Of a stretch of DNA of 64,000 bases, positions 7,681 through 16,022 are shown in pieces. Positions within the stretch are counted from its first letter, which is position 1; the number at the start of each line of letters is the position of its first letter. Made by a program: the position numbers and the translations under genes. Source of the DNA: JBGVSA01 sp047605765 (lineage in GTDB: Bacteria > Pseudomonadota > Gammaproteobacteria > Burkholderiales > Rhodocyclaceae); contig JASGFB010000005.1 of NCBI GenBank assembly GCA_047605765.1, forward strand, positions 5,856 to 69,855, in the 5' to 3' direction. The notes under the pieces are model-generated. The model saw only the letters and a program-made list of their open reading frames with translations. It was not told the DNA's origin and searched no databases.

Positions 7681-8609
7681 GCCTGCGTCTGCGCGGCGAA
7701 GACTTCGCTGCAATTGCGCAGCGCGGCGCCCAGGGCGTCGATGAACACGCGCGTGCGCGTGGGGATGAGCCGCCGCCCGGCGGTCACCGCCCACACCGTC
7801 ACCGCCGGTGAGGTCCACTCGGGCAACACCCGCTCGATCAAACCCAGTTCGACGCTGGGCTGGGCAAAGCGCTCGGTGAACAGGGCGATGCCCAGACCGT
7901 GCGAAGCCAGTTGCAGGATCAGGCCCATCGAATTGGTGGCCAGCGGCCCCGACGGAATGCCGCGCCAGCGTTGCTCGCCGCATTCGAGGTCCCACTGCGC
8001 CACCTCGCCATTGCTGGCCACCAGTTGCAGGCCGGTGTGTTCGAGCAGATCCTGCGGCGTCCGCGGCCGACCATAGCGCGCCAGATAGGCCGGGCTGGCA
8101 TACAGCGCGCCGCCCAACTCCGACAGCTTGCGCGCCACCAGGGTGGCATCGTCGGGCAGGCTGGGCGCGATGCGGATGGCCAGATCGAACTGTTCGGAGA
8201 GCAGATCGACACGGCGTGGCGACATGTCGAGTTCGAGCTGGATTTCCGGGTAGTCGCTGCAAAACTGCAGGAAGAAGCTCGTCAGCACCAGTCTTTCCGA
8301 AAAATCCGGCGGCATGGACACGCGCAGGCGCCCACGCGGCTTGGCCTGACGGAACTGCGCGAAAGCGGCGGCAGCGTCGACCTCTTCGGCCAGGCGGCGG
8401 GCATGGTCGAGCACACCCTGGCCGAAGTCGGTCAGGGCCAGTTGGCGCGTGCTGCGCGCCAGCAGACGCTCGCCCAGGCGCTGCTCCAACTGGGTGATGC
8501 GCCGCGACACGGTCGACTTGGGCAAGCCGGTACGCTCGGCGGCGCGCGAAAAGCTGCCGGTCTCGACGACGCGAGCGAACAGCAAGAGATCATTGGCGTC
8601 CATGTCCAT
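7632..8609 (-). CDS. LysR-family transcriptional regulator
   Basis: A 325-aa DNA-binding regulator. Its N-terminal winged helix (about residues 5-62) contains LLLFARVVETGSFSRAAERT and PKSTVSRRITQLEQRLGERLL. The periplasmic-binding-like effector domain starts at about residue 90 (RLRVSMPPDF). ATG 8609 is chosen because GGGAG sits at normal spacing upstream; an upstream ATG at 8642 would begin inside a palindrome likely to be the operator. It is divergent from the azoreductase gene at 8728, the usual arrangement when the regulator controls its neighbour. The effector is probably an electrophile or quinone-like compound (inference from the target). Confidence 0.9.
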   Translation of the reverse strand: MDMDANDLLLFARVVETGSFSRAAERTGLPKSTVSRRITQLEQRLGERLLARSTRQLALTDFGQGVLDHARRLAEEVDAAAAFAQFRQAKPRGRLRVSMPPDFSERLVLTSFFLQFCSDYPEIQLELDMSPRRVDLLSEQFDLAIRIAPSLPDDATLVARKLSELGGALYASPAYLARYGRPRTPQDLLEHTGLQLVASNGEVAQWDLECGEQRWRGIPSGPLATNSMGLILQLASHGLGIALFTERFAQPSVELGLIERVLPEWTSPAVTVWAVTAGRRLIPTRTRVFIDALGAALRNCSEVFAAQTQAYSVGKSKSTSPVQPT

Positions 8610-8624
8610 GAGTGGGCTCCCAGC

Positions 8625-8640
8625 GTTCCATGAGTGGAAC
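8625..8640. promoter_or_regulatory. Palindromic operator candidate for the LysR regulator
   Basis: GTTCCATGAGTGGAAC is a perfect 6+4+6 inverted repeat, 16 bases upstream of the regulator start and within the regulator/azoreductase divergent region. Its position fits autoregulation and control of azoR. Confidence 0.55.
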
Positions 8641-8727
8641 AATCATATCCGTTTCATGGCCTTCCGGCCCACGGGCGTTGCCAATAGACTGCACTCACAG
8701 TCTGAACAACGCATACGGAGAACGGCA

Positions 8728-9324
8728 ATGAACATCCTGCAAATCAACGCCAGCGCACGCGGCAACGGTCAATCCACCCGCCTGGCCAACACCATCGTCG
8801 AACGCGTCATCCACGCTCACCCCGCCACCACGCACGTGGTGCGCGATCTGGCGCTCAATCCCCTGCCGGTGCTGGATGAAGCAGCCCTGACGGCCTTGTT
8901 CACGGCGCCGGAGCAGCGCACCGCCGAGCAGGCCGCACGCGTCGCCATCGACGACGCCGTGATCGCCGAGATCCAGGCCGCCGACGTCGTCGTGCTGGGC
9001 GTGCCGATGTACAACTTCGGCGTGCCGATCCAGCTCAAGTCGTGGATCGATGCGATTTCACGCGCTCGCGTCACGTTCGAGTACACCGCCAATGGTCCGC
9101 AAGGCCTGCTCAAGGGCAAGAAGGTCTACGTGGCGCTGGCCCGAGGCGGCCTGTACCGCGACACGCCGGCCGATTCGCAAGTGCCGTATCTGAAGACCGT
9201 GCTGGCCTTCCTGGGCATGACGGACGTGAGCTTCATCTACGCCGAAGGGCTGGCGATGGGCGAAGAAGCGGCCGCCAAGGCCTTTGCCCAGGCCGCCGAA
9301 GATCTGGAAACCGCGCTGGCCTGA
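8728..9324 (+). CDS. azoR: FMN-dependent NADH-azoreductase (AzoR-like)
   Basis: A flavodoxin-fold quinone/azo reductase that uses FMN and NAD(P)H for two-electron reduction of quinones and azo compounds in the cytoplasm. The 198-aa protein shows the FMN-phosphate loop INASARGNGQSTRLA at the N-terminus, the PMYNFGVPIQLKSWIDAI segment conserved in AzoR/NQO-like enzymes, and an ARGGLY loop. ATG 8728 has an ACGGAGAA ribosome site. It is divergent from a LysR gene and followed by a pirin gene, a context typical of electrophile stress. Confidence 0.88.
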   Translation: MNILQINASARGNGQSTRLANTIVERVIHAHPATTHVVRDLALNPLPVLDEAALTALFTAPEQRTAEQAARVAIDDAVIAEIQAADVVVLGVPMYNFGVPIQLKSWIDAISRARVTFEYTANGPQGLLKGKKVYVALARGGLYRDTPADSQVPYLKTVLAFLGMTDVSFIYAEGLAMGEEAAAKAFAQAAEDLETALA

Positions 9325-9398
9325 GCCCCCGCCCCCAACTTGACAACAGAGAGCCAACCGCCCGCCCCGCCAGGCGGGCACCCACAGGAGAGAACACC

Positions 9399-10307
9399 AT
9401 GAACGATCCACGTCACACCCTTGCCGTCCAGACCGAGACCGTCGTGCGCTCGCGCGGCGTGGAACGCCTGGTGCGCGGCCAAGCCACATCCGATGGCGCC
9501 GGCGTCAAGCTCACGCGCGTGCTGACGCAGCACCTGCAGCGCCGGCTCGACCCTTTCCTGATGCTGGACGCTTTCCGCAACGACAATCCGGACGACTACA
9601 TGGGCGGCTTCCCCGACCATCCGCACCGGGGCTTCGAGACGGTGACCTACATGATCGCTGGGCGCATGCGCCACCGCGACAGCGCAGGCCACGAAGGCCT
9701 GCTGCAGAATGGCGGCGTGCAGTGGATGACGGCCGGCAGCGGCCTCATCCATTCGGAGCTGCCGGAGCAGGAAGACGGCCTGATGGAAGGCTTCCAGCTG
9801 TGGTTGAACCTGCCGGCCAAGAACAAGATGGTGGCGCCGTCGTACCGCGACATCCCGGCCGAGGCGATCCCGGTCTTTAGCACCGACGCGGGGGCCACGG
9901 TCCACGTCATCGCGGGCCATAGCCACGGGGTGAATGGTGCGGTAACGCGTCCGGACACCGCCCCCTTGTACCTGGACGTGCATCTGCCGGCAGGCGCCAG
10001 CTTCGCGCAGCGCATTCCGGCGGGCCACAATGCTTTCATCTACACCTATCGCGGTGAGGTGGACGTGGACGGCACGCGCGTACCGGACCGCAACATGGGT
10101 CTGCTGGTCAACGACAGCCATGCCGACGGCATTGTGTTCACGGCCACCGCCGATGCACGCGTGCTGATCATCGCCGGCCAGCCGCTCGACGAGCCGATCG
10201 CGCAGTACGGCCCGTTCGTGATGAACACGCAGGAAGAGATCATGCAGACGCTGATGGACTACCGCGCCGGCAAGTTCGAAGACGCGGTCGCCAAGGCTCT
10301 GCCGTAA
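9399..10307 (+). CDS. Pirin family protein (first copy)
   Basis: A bicupin protein; some members are quercetinases or redox sensors, but the physiological role is usually unknown. The 302-aa sequence carries the pirin N-terminal cupin with metal ligands in FPDHPHRGFETVTYM and the SGLIHSELPE segment, and a C-terminal pirin domain (APLYLDVHLPAG onward). ATG 9399 follows an ACAGGAGAG ribosome site. It lies 75 bases after azoR and was probably recruited to the same response. A terminator follows at 10337. Confidence 0.88.
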   Translation: MNDPRHTLAVQTETVVRSRGVERLVRGQATSDGAGVKLTRVLTQHLQRRLDPFLMLDAFRNDNPDDYMGGFPDHPHRGFETVTYMIAGRMRHRDSAGHEGLLQNGGVQWMTAGSGLIHSELPEQEDGLMEGFQLWLNLPAKNKMVAPSYRDIPAEAIPVFSTDAGATVHVIAGHSHGVNGAVTRPDTAPLYLDVHLPAGASFAQRIPAGHNAFIYTYRGEVDVDGTRVPDRNMGLLVNDSHADGIVFTATADARVLIIAGQPLDEPIAQYGPFVMNTQEEIMQTLMDYRAGKFEDAVAKALP

Positions 10308-10336
10308 CACACGCCTGACGACCCGCGCGCGGGGCA

Positions 10337-10366
10337 AACCCGGCATCATTCGGATGCCGGGTTTTG
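10337..10366 (+). terminator. Rho-independent terminator after the first pirin gene
   Basis: AACCCGGCATC (10337-10347) pairs with GATGCCGGGTT (10353-10363) around a 5-base loop and is followed by TTTTG. Confidence 0.85.
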
Positions 10367-10414
10367 TTTGTCCACCGGCCGCCGGATCATGTCACGCACA
10401 CCCGAGGACACACC

Positions 10415-11263
10415 ATGAGCAAGGCTCGCAGCATCGCGAACGTTCTGACCGCAAAACCCGCCGCGCTGAGCGGCATCAGCGTGTGGCGCGCCTTGCCCCG
10501 GCGCGAACTGCGGCGCGTCGGTCCGTTCGTGTTTCTCGATCATTTCGGCCCCATCGACAGCGGCCGTCCAGCGCCGGACTACGTCGGCCCGCATCCGCAC
10601 ACGGGCTTGCAGACGGTCACCTATCTGTTCAGCGGCGAGATCGAACATCGCGACACGCTCGGTACGGTGCAGCGCATCCGCCCCGGCGCCGCCAACTGGA
10701 TGACGGCCGGCCGCGGCATCGTGCACGCGGAAGATCCGCAACCCGAGGCCGGGCCGCGTCATGGCATACAGGCATGGGTGGGGTTGCCGCCCGACCAGCG
10801 CGACATCGATCCGGCCTTCCATCACTTCGACGCCGAAGATCTGCCGGTCTGGCAGCAGGACGATGCCCGCATCCGCCTGCTGGCAGGCGCCCTCAGCGCG
10901 TGGCACGTACCGGCGCCGATGTATTCGTCGCTCGTCTATGCGGACATCACGCTGAACGGCAAGGTGAACCTGGAGGTGGACGCCGGCCATGAGCTCGCGC
11001 TGTATGTCGCCGAAGGCACGGTGCGCGTCGGCGAGGCCGCCCCTCAGTCACCGCACGCACTCATTCAACTGGACGCTGGCGACACCCTGTCACTGCAGAG
11101 CGAAGGTGCGGCGCGGCTGATGCTCTTCGGCGGTGAACACCTGCCGGAACCCACCACCATCTGGTGGAACTTCATCACGGATACGGTGGACAGCGGGCGA
11201 GCCCTGCAGGCGCGCTGGGAGGCCGGTGGCTTTCCGACCCTGCGCGTGCCCGGCCACGACTGA
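10415..11263 (+). CDS. Pirin family protein (second copy)
   Basis: A 282-aa bicupin of the pirin family, a distant paralogue of the gene at 9399. The metal-site motif is PHPHTGLQTVTYLF and the second block is GRGIVHAEDP. The GPFVFLDHFGP start matches the YhhW-like subgroup. ATG 10415 is taken because the pirin similarity begins just after it and a CCGAGGA site precedes it. It is separated from the first pirin by a terminator, so it may have its own promoter. It converges on hemL with only nine bases between them. Confidence 0.87.
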   Translation: MSKARSIANVLTAKPAALSGISVWRALPRRELRRVGPFVFLDHFGPIDSGRPAPDYVGPHPHTGLQTVTYLFSGEIEHRDTLGTVQRIRPGAANWMTAGRGIVHAEDPQPEAGPRHGIQAWVGLPPDQRDIDPAFHHFDAEDLPVWQQDDARIRLLAGALSAWHVPAPMYSSLVYADITLNGKVNLEVDAGHELALYVAEGTVRVGEAAPQSPHALIQLDAGDTLSLQSEGAARLMLFGGEHLPEPTTIWWNFITDTVDSGRALQARWEAGGFPTLRVPGHD

Positions 11264-11272
11264 ACGCGCCGC

Positions 11273-12550
11273 TCAGAGCGTGGCGAACACTTCGCGCGCC
11301 GCCGCGATGGTGGCGTCGATGTCGGCCTCGGTATGAGCGGCCGACACGAAGCCGGCTTCAAAGGCGGACGGCGCGAAATAATGTCCCTGCGCCAGCATGG
11401 CATGGAAGAAACGGTTGAAGCGCTCGCGGTCGGAAGCCATGACATCGGCAAAGCACTGGGGTGGCTGAGGTGCAAAGTACACGCCGAACATGCCGCCCAC
11501 CGCTTGCGCCGAGAACGTCACGCCAGCCTCGCGCGCGGCGGCCGTCAGGCCATCCACCAGGCGCTTCGCCAGCGCTTCGAGGCGTGGATAGAAGCCCGGC
11601 TCATCGATGAGGCGCAGGGTTTCGAGGCCCGCCGCAACAGCCACCGGGCTGCCGGACAGCGTGCCGGCCTGGTACACCGGCCCGAGGGGTGCGATGTGCT
11701 CCATGATGTCGCGGCGGCCGCCGAAGGCGCCCACCGGCATGCCCCCGCCGACGATCTTGCCCAGCGTGACCAGATCCGCCGTGATGCCTTGCAGGCCCTG
11801 CGCGCCTTGCGGACCGACCCGGAAGCCGGTCATCACTTCGTCGTAGATCAGCACCACACCATGCTGTGTGCATAGCTCGCGCAGACGGCGCATGTAGGCC
11901 GGATCGGGCTGCACCAGATTCATGTTGCCGGCCACCGGCTCGATGATCACGGCGGCGATCTCGCCTCCGCGCTGGGCGAAAGTCTCTTCCAGTTCGGCGA
12001 GGTTGTTGTAGTCCAGTACCAGGGTGTGCTTGGCGAAATCCGCCGGCACGCCCGCCGACGACGGATTGCCAAAGGTCAGCAGGCCGGAGCCGGCCTTCAC
12101 CAGCAGGCTGTCGGCATGGCCGTGATAGCAGCCTTCGAACTTGACGATGGCATCGCGGCCGGTGAAACCGCGCGCCAGCCGTATGGCGCTCATGGTGGCT
12201 TCAGTCCCCGACGACACCAGGCGCACGGACGCCATGCCCGGCACGCGGCGCTTGAGTTCTTCGGCCATGTCGACTTCGCGCTCGGTCGGCGCGCCAAACG
12301 ACAGGCCGTCGGCGGCGGCCTTCTGCACGGCGGCCACCACATCTGGATGCGCGTGCCCCAGGATCATGGGGCCCCACGAACCTACGTAATCGATGTAGGC
12401 CATGCCGTCGGCATCCCACACACGAGCCCCCTGCGCGCGCGCGATGAAGCGCGGCGTGCCGCCCACCGAGCGGAACGCCCGCACCGGCGAATTGACGCCG
12501 CCGGGGATGGCAGCCTGAGCGCGGGAAAAGAGTGCTTCGTTATGCGACAT
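11273..12550 (-). CDS. hemL: Glutamate-1-semialdehyde 2,1-aminomutase
   Basis: PLP enzyme of the C5 haem pathway that converts glutamate-1-semialdehyde to 5-aminolevulinate in the cytoplasm. It is 425 aa, normal length. Visible motifs are PGGVNSPVRAF at the N-terminus, SSGTEATMSA (PLP phosphate), LIYDEVMTGFRV and TLGKIVGGGMPVGAFGG with the Schiff-base Lys265. It lies 12 bases downstream of thiE on the same strand and is probably cotranscribed with thiD-thiE. Confidence 0.97.
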   Translation of the reverse strand: MSHNEALFSRAQAAIPGGVNSPVRAFRSVGGTPRFIARAQGARVWDADGMAYIDYVGSWGPMILGHAHPDVVAAVQKAAADGLSFGAPTEREVDMAEELKRRVPGMASVRLVSSGTEATMSAIRLARGFTGRDAIVKFEGCYHGHADSLLVKAGSGLLTFGNPSSAGVPADFAKHTLVLDYNNLAELEETFAQRGGEIAAVIIEPVAGNMNLVQPDPAYMRRLRELCTQHGVVLIYDEVMTGFRVGPQGAQGLQGITADLVTLGKIVGGGMPVGAFGGRRDIMEHIAPLGPVYQAGTLSGSPVAVAAGLETLRLIDEPGFYPRLEALAKRLVDGLTAAAREAGVTFSAQAVGGMFGVYFAPQPPQCFADVMASDRERFNRFFHAMLAQGHYFAPSAFEAGFVSAAHTEADIDATIAAAREVFATL

Positions 12551-12562
12551 GGTCGGGATCTT

Positions 12563-13204
12563 TCAAAGCGGGTTTGAGGCCGGTGAGGCGAAGGCGTCGG
12601 CGATGCGCCGAGCCTGCGCGCGCGGATCCGGCGCCAGATAGATATCGGTGATGACAGCGGCAAGGTCTGCACCGGCGGCCACCAGCGCCTCGACGTTGGC
12701 GGCCGAAATGCCGCCGATTCCGACGAGGGGCACGGCGAGCGCGTGGCGTGCGCGGGCGAACAATGCGAGCGGCGCCGCCACGGCGGCCGGCTTGGTCGGC
12801 GACGCGAACACGGCGCCGAACGCCACGTAGCTGGCGCCATCGGCCACCGCCGTCTCGGCACGGGCAAAGTCGTCATAGCACGACACGCCGATGATGAAAT
12901 CGGTGCCGGCCTCGCGCCGCGCCGCCGCGCACGCACCATCTTCGCGGCCCAGGTGGACGCCGTCGGCCCCCACGGCGCGCGCCAGCGCCAGGTCGTCATT
13001 GACGATGCAGCACACGCCGTGCGCGCGGCACAGCGCGGCCACGGCTTGCGCCTGCTCGCGACGCAGGGCCGCGTCGGCATGCTTGTGGCGATACTGCACG
13101 CAGACCGCGCCGCCTTCGATGATGGCGCTGGTGGTGGCGAGCAGGCGCGCGGTGTCGTCCCAGTCGGGCGTCACCGCGTAAAGACCGCGACGCAGTGATG
13201 TCAC
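12563..13204 (-). CDS. thiE: Thiamine-phosphate synthase
   Basis: Joins HMP pyrophosphate and thiazole phosphate to thiamine phosphate. The 213-aa TIM barrel contains VQYRHKHAD (YR.K motif), NDDLALA, ADGVHLGREDG, the GPVFxT-like VAFGAVFASPTK and GIGGISAANV. It starts at GTG 13204, which overlaps the thiD stop as GTGA, so translation is coupled to the kinase of the preceding pathway step. Confidence 0.95.
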   Translation of the reverse strand: MTSLRRGLYAVTPDWDDTARLLATTSAIIEGGAVCVQYRHKHADAALRREQAQAVAALCRAHGVCCIVNDDLALARAVGADGVHLGREDGACAAARREAGTDFIIGVSCYDDFARAETAVADGASYVAFGAVFASPTKPAAVAAPLALFARARHALAVPLVGIGGISAANVEALVAAGADLAAVITDIYLAPDPRAQARRIADAFASPASNPL

Positions 13205-14019
13205 GATGAGCGGGGCATGAAAAAACGGTTAGGAATCATTTGTCCCATACCGATGCGATGGGCATGCACCAGCGTGTTCCAGGTAAATTCCTGGGCGGCG
13301 CGCACGGCGTCGGACACTGATTCGCCCCGCGCCAGCAGCGCCGCGATGGCGGTGGCCAGGGTACTGCCGGCGCCGTGGTAGGCGCCGGGCAGGCGCTCCC
13401 AGGCATCGGCGCGCTCCACCCCACGCCGGCCATAAAGCGTGTTGACCACCTGCGGGGTGGGTTCATGCACGCCGGTGATGAGAACGTGATCGGCACCCAG
13501 TTCGACGAGATGGCGCGCGCACTCGGCCAGCTCCAGCTCTTCGTCGTCGTCTTCTTCCTGCGCGAAGCGGCGCGCCTCGGCGCTGTTGGGCGTCAGCACG
13601 GTGGTCAGCGGCAGCAACAGCTCGGTCATGGCGGCCAGCATTTCTTCGTCGGCGAAGGCATCGGCGCGGGTGGACGAAAACACCGGGTCGAACACCACCG
13701 GCAGGTGCGGATAGTCGGCGATGACTTCGGCGACCGCCGCCACGTTTTCAATACTGCCGAGTACGCCTATCTTGAAAGCTTGTACCGGGATATCTTCGAG
13801 CAATACGCGCGCCTGGTCGGCCACCCAGTCGCTGTCGATGGCGTCCATGTCTTCCAGCGCCGCCGTGTCCTGCAGGGTGATGCCGGTCACAACGGACAGG
13901 GGATAGGCGCCCAGGGCGACCAGCGTGAGCAGATCGGACTGCAGGCCGGCACCGCCGGTCGGGTCGGACGCCGCGAATGTCAGCACGATCGGCGGGGTCG
14001 AATGGACGGTTTCAGGCAT
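13201..14019 (-). CDS. thiD: Hydroxymethylpyrimidine (phosphate) kinase
   Basis: Ribokinase-fold kinase that phosphorylates HMP and HMP-phosphate for thiamine synthesis. It is 272 aa. The N-terminus VLTFAASDPTGGAGLQSDL is the substrate site and TVLTPNSAEARRF is the middle motif. The C-terminal GAGSTLATAIAALLA holds the anion hole; the usual catalytic GTGC cysteine is replaced by GAGS here, a variation worth noting. An acidic insert EEDDDEELE lies in the middle. Coupled to thiE by a 4-base overlap. No TPP riboswitch is visible upstream. Confidence 0.9.
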   Translation of the reverse strand: MPETVHSTPPIVLTFAASDPTGGAGLQSDLLTLVALGAYPLSVVTGITLQDTAALEDMDAIDSDWVADQARVLLEDIPVQAFKIGVLGSIENVAAVAEVIADYPHLPVVFDPVFSSTRADAFADEEMLAAMTELLLPLTTVLTPNSAEARRFAQEEDDDEELELAECARHLVELGADHVLITGVHEPTPQVVNTLYGRRGVERADAWERLPGAYHGAGSTLATAIAALLARGESVSDAVRAAQEFTWNTLVHAHRIGMGQMIPNRFFMPRSS

Positions 14020-14118
14020 AGAAGATTGGACGCGAGAAGTGCGTGACGACTGCCCTTTCGGGCGGTCATGGGGATTACGCTAAGATCGATTGAAGTTTAA
14101 CTTAATTCACCCGATAAC

Positions 14119-14307
14119 ATGTCTGAGAGCCCCGTAACACCTTATAAAACCTACATGTGCCTGATTTGCGGCTGGATTTACGATGAAGCCGCAGGCAACC
14201 CCGAAGAAGGTCTCGCCCCCGGTACCCGCTGGGAGGACGTGCCCCCCAACTGGACTTGTCCGGAATGCGGCGCACGCAAGGAAGACTTCGAACTGGTGGA
14301 GATCTAG
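14119..14307 (+). CDS. Rubredoxin
   Basis: A small electron carrier with one iron held by four cysteines. The 62-aa protein has CLICG near residue 14 and CPECG near residue 47, plus the aromatic core residues W19, Y21 and W38-F57 region. It is divergent from thiD and precedes the pil chemosensory genes, a common betaproteobacterial order. Its electron partner cannot be told from context. Confidence 0.95.
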   Translation: MSESPVTPYKTYMCLICGWIYDEAAGNPEEGLAPGTRWEDVPPNWTCPECGARKEDFELVEI

Positions 14308-14333
14308 GCCGTATCCCCCCGTCGGCCGGCACA

Positions 14334-14361
14334 TTGCGGCCTCATGATTTTTGGGTATATT
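14334..14361 (+). promoter_or_regulatory. Sigma-70 promoter candidate for the pilG operon
   Basis: TTGCGG (14334-14339) and TATATT (14356-14361) are 16 bases apart in a T-rich stretch. The resulting leader before pilG would be about 215 bases. It has no other gene but contains T-rich stretches near 14393-14420. Confidence 0.5.
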
Positions 14362-14582
14362 TTGACCCGCCCCGAAGGCACAGGAAATAAACGTTTTTCG
14401 GCGGTTTTTGCGCTTTTTTCCGCGCGCATCGCCGCGATATGCCGTTCGGAGGCGAGATCGGGCCAGCTGTCGGCAAAGGCATTCCCAAGCGGGTGAGCTG
14501 CTGACACAAGGGGCCGGGTTGTGGCCGTTGCCGACACTGGTCGGTGCGGCAGCGGGAACGGTTCCCAATCTGAAGGAGCATT

Positions 14583-14987
14583 GTGTTGGCAGAGACACTG
14601 GACGCCTCGAGCGTCAAGGTGATGGTCATCGACGACAGCAATACCATTCGCCGCAGCGCCGAGATTTTCCTGGCGCAGGCCGGCTACCAGGTGTTGCTGG
14701 CCGAGGATGGATTCGACGCGCTGTCCAAGATCGCCGACCACCTGCCCGATCTGATTTTCGTGGACATCATGATGCCGCGCCTGGATGGTTACCAGACGTG
14801 TGCGCTCATCAAGAAAAATCCGCGTTTTGCCGCCACGCCGGTGATCATGCTGTCGTCCAAGGACGGTCTGTTCGACCGTGCCCGGGGCCGCATGGTCGGC
14901 TCGGACGAGTACCTGACCAAGCCTTTCACGAAAGACAGCCTGCTCAAGGCTGTCTCCGCGCACACCGCCCCCCGTACACCCCGTTAA
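14583..14987 (+). CDS. pilG: Twitching-motility response regulator PilG
   Basis: Single CheY-like receiver domain of the Pil-Chp chemosensory system controlling type IV pilus extension. It is 134 aa. The acidic pocket is VIDDS, the phospho-acceptor is Asp61 in FVDIMMP, and the conserved lysine is in TKPF. AAGGAG (14573-14578) precedes GTG 14583 by four bases and TTG 14586 by seven, so the latter is an equally good start. First gene of the pilGHIJ cluster. Confidence 0.92.
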   Translation: MLAETLDASSVKVMVIDDSNTIRRSAEIFLAQAGYQVLLAEDGFDALSKIADHLPDLIFVDIMMPRLDGYQTCALIKKNPRFAATPVIMLSSKDGLFDRARGRMVGSDEYLTKPFTKDSLLKAVSAHTAPRTPR

Positions 14988-15004
14988 GTGCATAGAGGTT
15001 TGCC

Positions 15005-15370
15005 ATGCCCGTAAAGAAAATCCTCGTCGTTGACGATTCGCCCACCGAACGCCTGGCGCTTACTGAGTTCCTGTCGCGTCAGGGCTACACCGTGGTGACC
15101 GCCGAAAATGGCGAAGACGGCGTCGCCAAATCCAAGGCCGAACTGCCCGACCTCATCCTGATGGACGTGGTCATGCCCGGCATCAATGGCTATCAGGCCA
15201 CGCGCACCATCTCGCGCGACGAAGTCACGCGCAGCATCCCGATCATCATGACCACCAGCAAGGATCAGGAAACCGACAAGATCTGGGGCATGCGTCAGGG
15301 CGCGTTCGACTACGTCACCAAGCCGCTCGATCACGACGAGCTGCTGCGCAAAATCCAGGCCATCGACTGA
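15005..15370 (+). CDS. pilH: Twitching-motility response regulator PilH
   Basis: Second stand-alone receiver of the Pil-Chp system, linked in Pseudomonas to pilus retraction control and phosphate-sink behaviour. It is 121 aa. The sequence starts PVKKILVVDDSPTE; the acceptor is Asp54 in LMDVVMPG and the conserved lysine is in VTKPLD. It lies 17 bases after pilG with an AGAGG ribosome site. Confidence 0.93.
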   Translation: MPVKKILVVDDSPTERLALTEFLSRQGYTVVTAENGEDGVAKSKAELPDLILMDVVMPGINGYQATRTISRDEVTRSIPIIMTTSKDQETDKIWGMRQGAFDYVTKPLDHDELLRKIQAID

Positions 15371-15387
15371 ACCGACGGGAGCGGCCC

Positions 15388-15906
15388 ATGGCCAAGCGCA
15401 TCAGCCTGCGTGAATTCCAGCAAGACCTGACCCGGCGTCTGACCGAGGTAAAGACCGCCGGCCGTCGCGCCGGCCTGCTGGCGTTCACCGCCGGCGGCGA
15501 GAACTGGCTGGTCGACCTGGTCGACGCCGGTGAAATCATCGCCGCCCCCGCATTGACCACCGTGCCGCTCACCCACGGCTGGTTCCGTGGCCTGGCCAAC
15601 GTGCGCGGCAACCTATACAGCGTCGTCGATCTGGCGGCCTTCTCTGGCGAGACGCCCACCACGCTCAACAATGACGCCCGCATCATGCTGATCGGTACGC
15701 GCCATGGCATGAACACGGCCCTGCTGGTGTCACGCGCACAGGGCCTGCGCAACCCGGACGATTTCGACGTCGACGAGAACTTCGTCGATCCGCGCGCCTG
15801 GATCGCGGGCGCCCTGCGCGATGCCCAGGGCCGCCTGTGGAAGCGCCTGTCCGTGCGCCCGCTGCTGGCCGATACGCGCTTCATGGAAGCCGCCATCGAC
15901 GCCTGA
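15388..15906 (+). CDS. pilI: CheW-like adaptor PilI
   Basis: Couples the receptor PilJ to the ChpA kinase. The 172-aa protein has a single CheW domain, with the GLLAFTAGGENWLVDL start, HGWFRGLANVRGNLYSVVDL (the receptor/kinase contact region) and a C-terminal strand pair. It lies 17 bases after pilH, with GGGAG before the ATG. Confidence 0.9.
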   Translation: MAKRISLREFQQDLTRRLTEVKTAGRRAGLLAFTAGGENWLVDLVDAGEIIAAPALTTVPLTHGWFRGLANVRGNLYSVVDLAAFSGETPTTLNNDARIMLIGTRHGMNTALLVSRAQGLRNPDDFDVDENFVDPRAWIAGALRDAQGRLWKRLSVRPLLADTRFMEAAIDA

Positions 15907-15969
15907 GCCGCCGCACGATCGCGCGCCATGACACTGAACATTCTTCGCTTGTCCCACTTACAACCCGTC

Positions 15970-15990
15970 GCGGGCACCGTGTGTGCCCGC
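15970..15990 (+). other. Stem-loop in the pilI-pilJ intergenic region
   Basis: GCGGGCAC and GTGCCCGC form a perfect 8-bp stem with a 5-base loop, 32 bases before the pilJ start. There is no T-run. It could adjust pilJ translation or stabilise upstream mRNA. Confidence 0.4.
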
Positions 15991-16022
15991 CTGACATACA
16001 GCCCGCATCCTCGGAGCGCAAC

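Noticed and set aside
14020..14118. TPP riboswitch upstream of thiD
   Set aside because: Only a short hairpin (GACTGCCC/GGGCGGTC) is present. The conserved CUGAGA and the other THI-box sequences are absent.
14113..14118. GATAAC with TTGAAG as the rubredoxin promoter
   Set aside because: Spacing is 17, but the -10 would abut the start codon and put the transcript start inside the gene.
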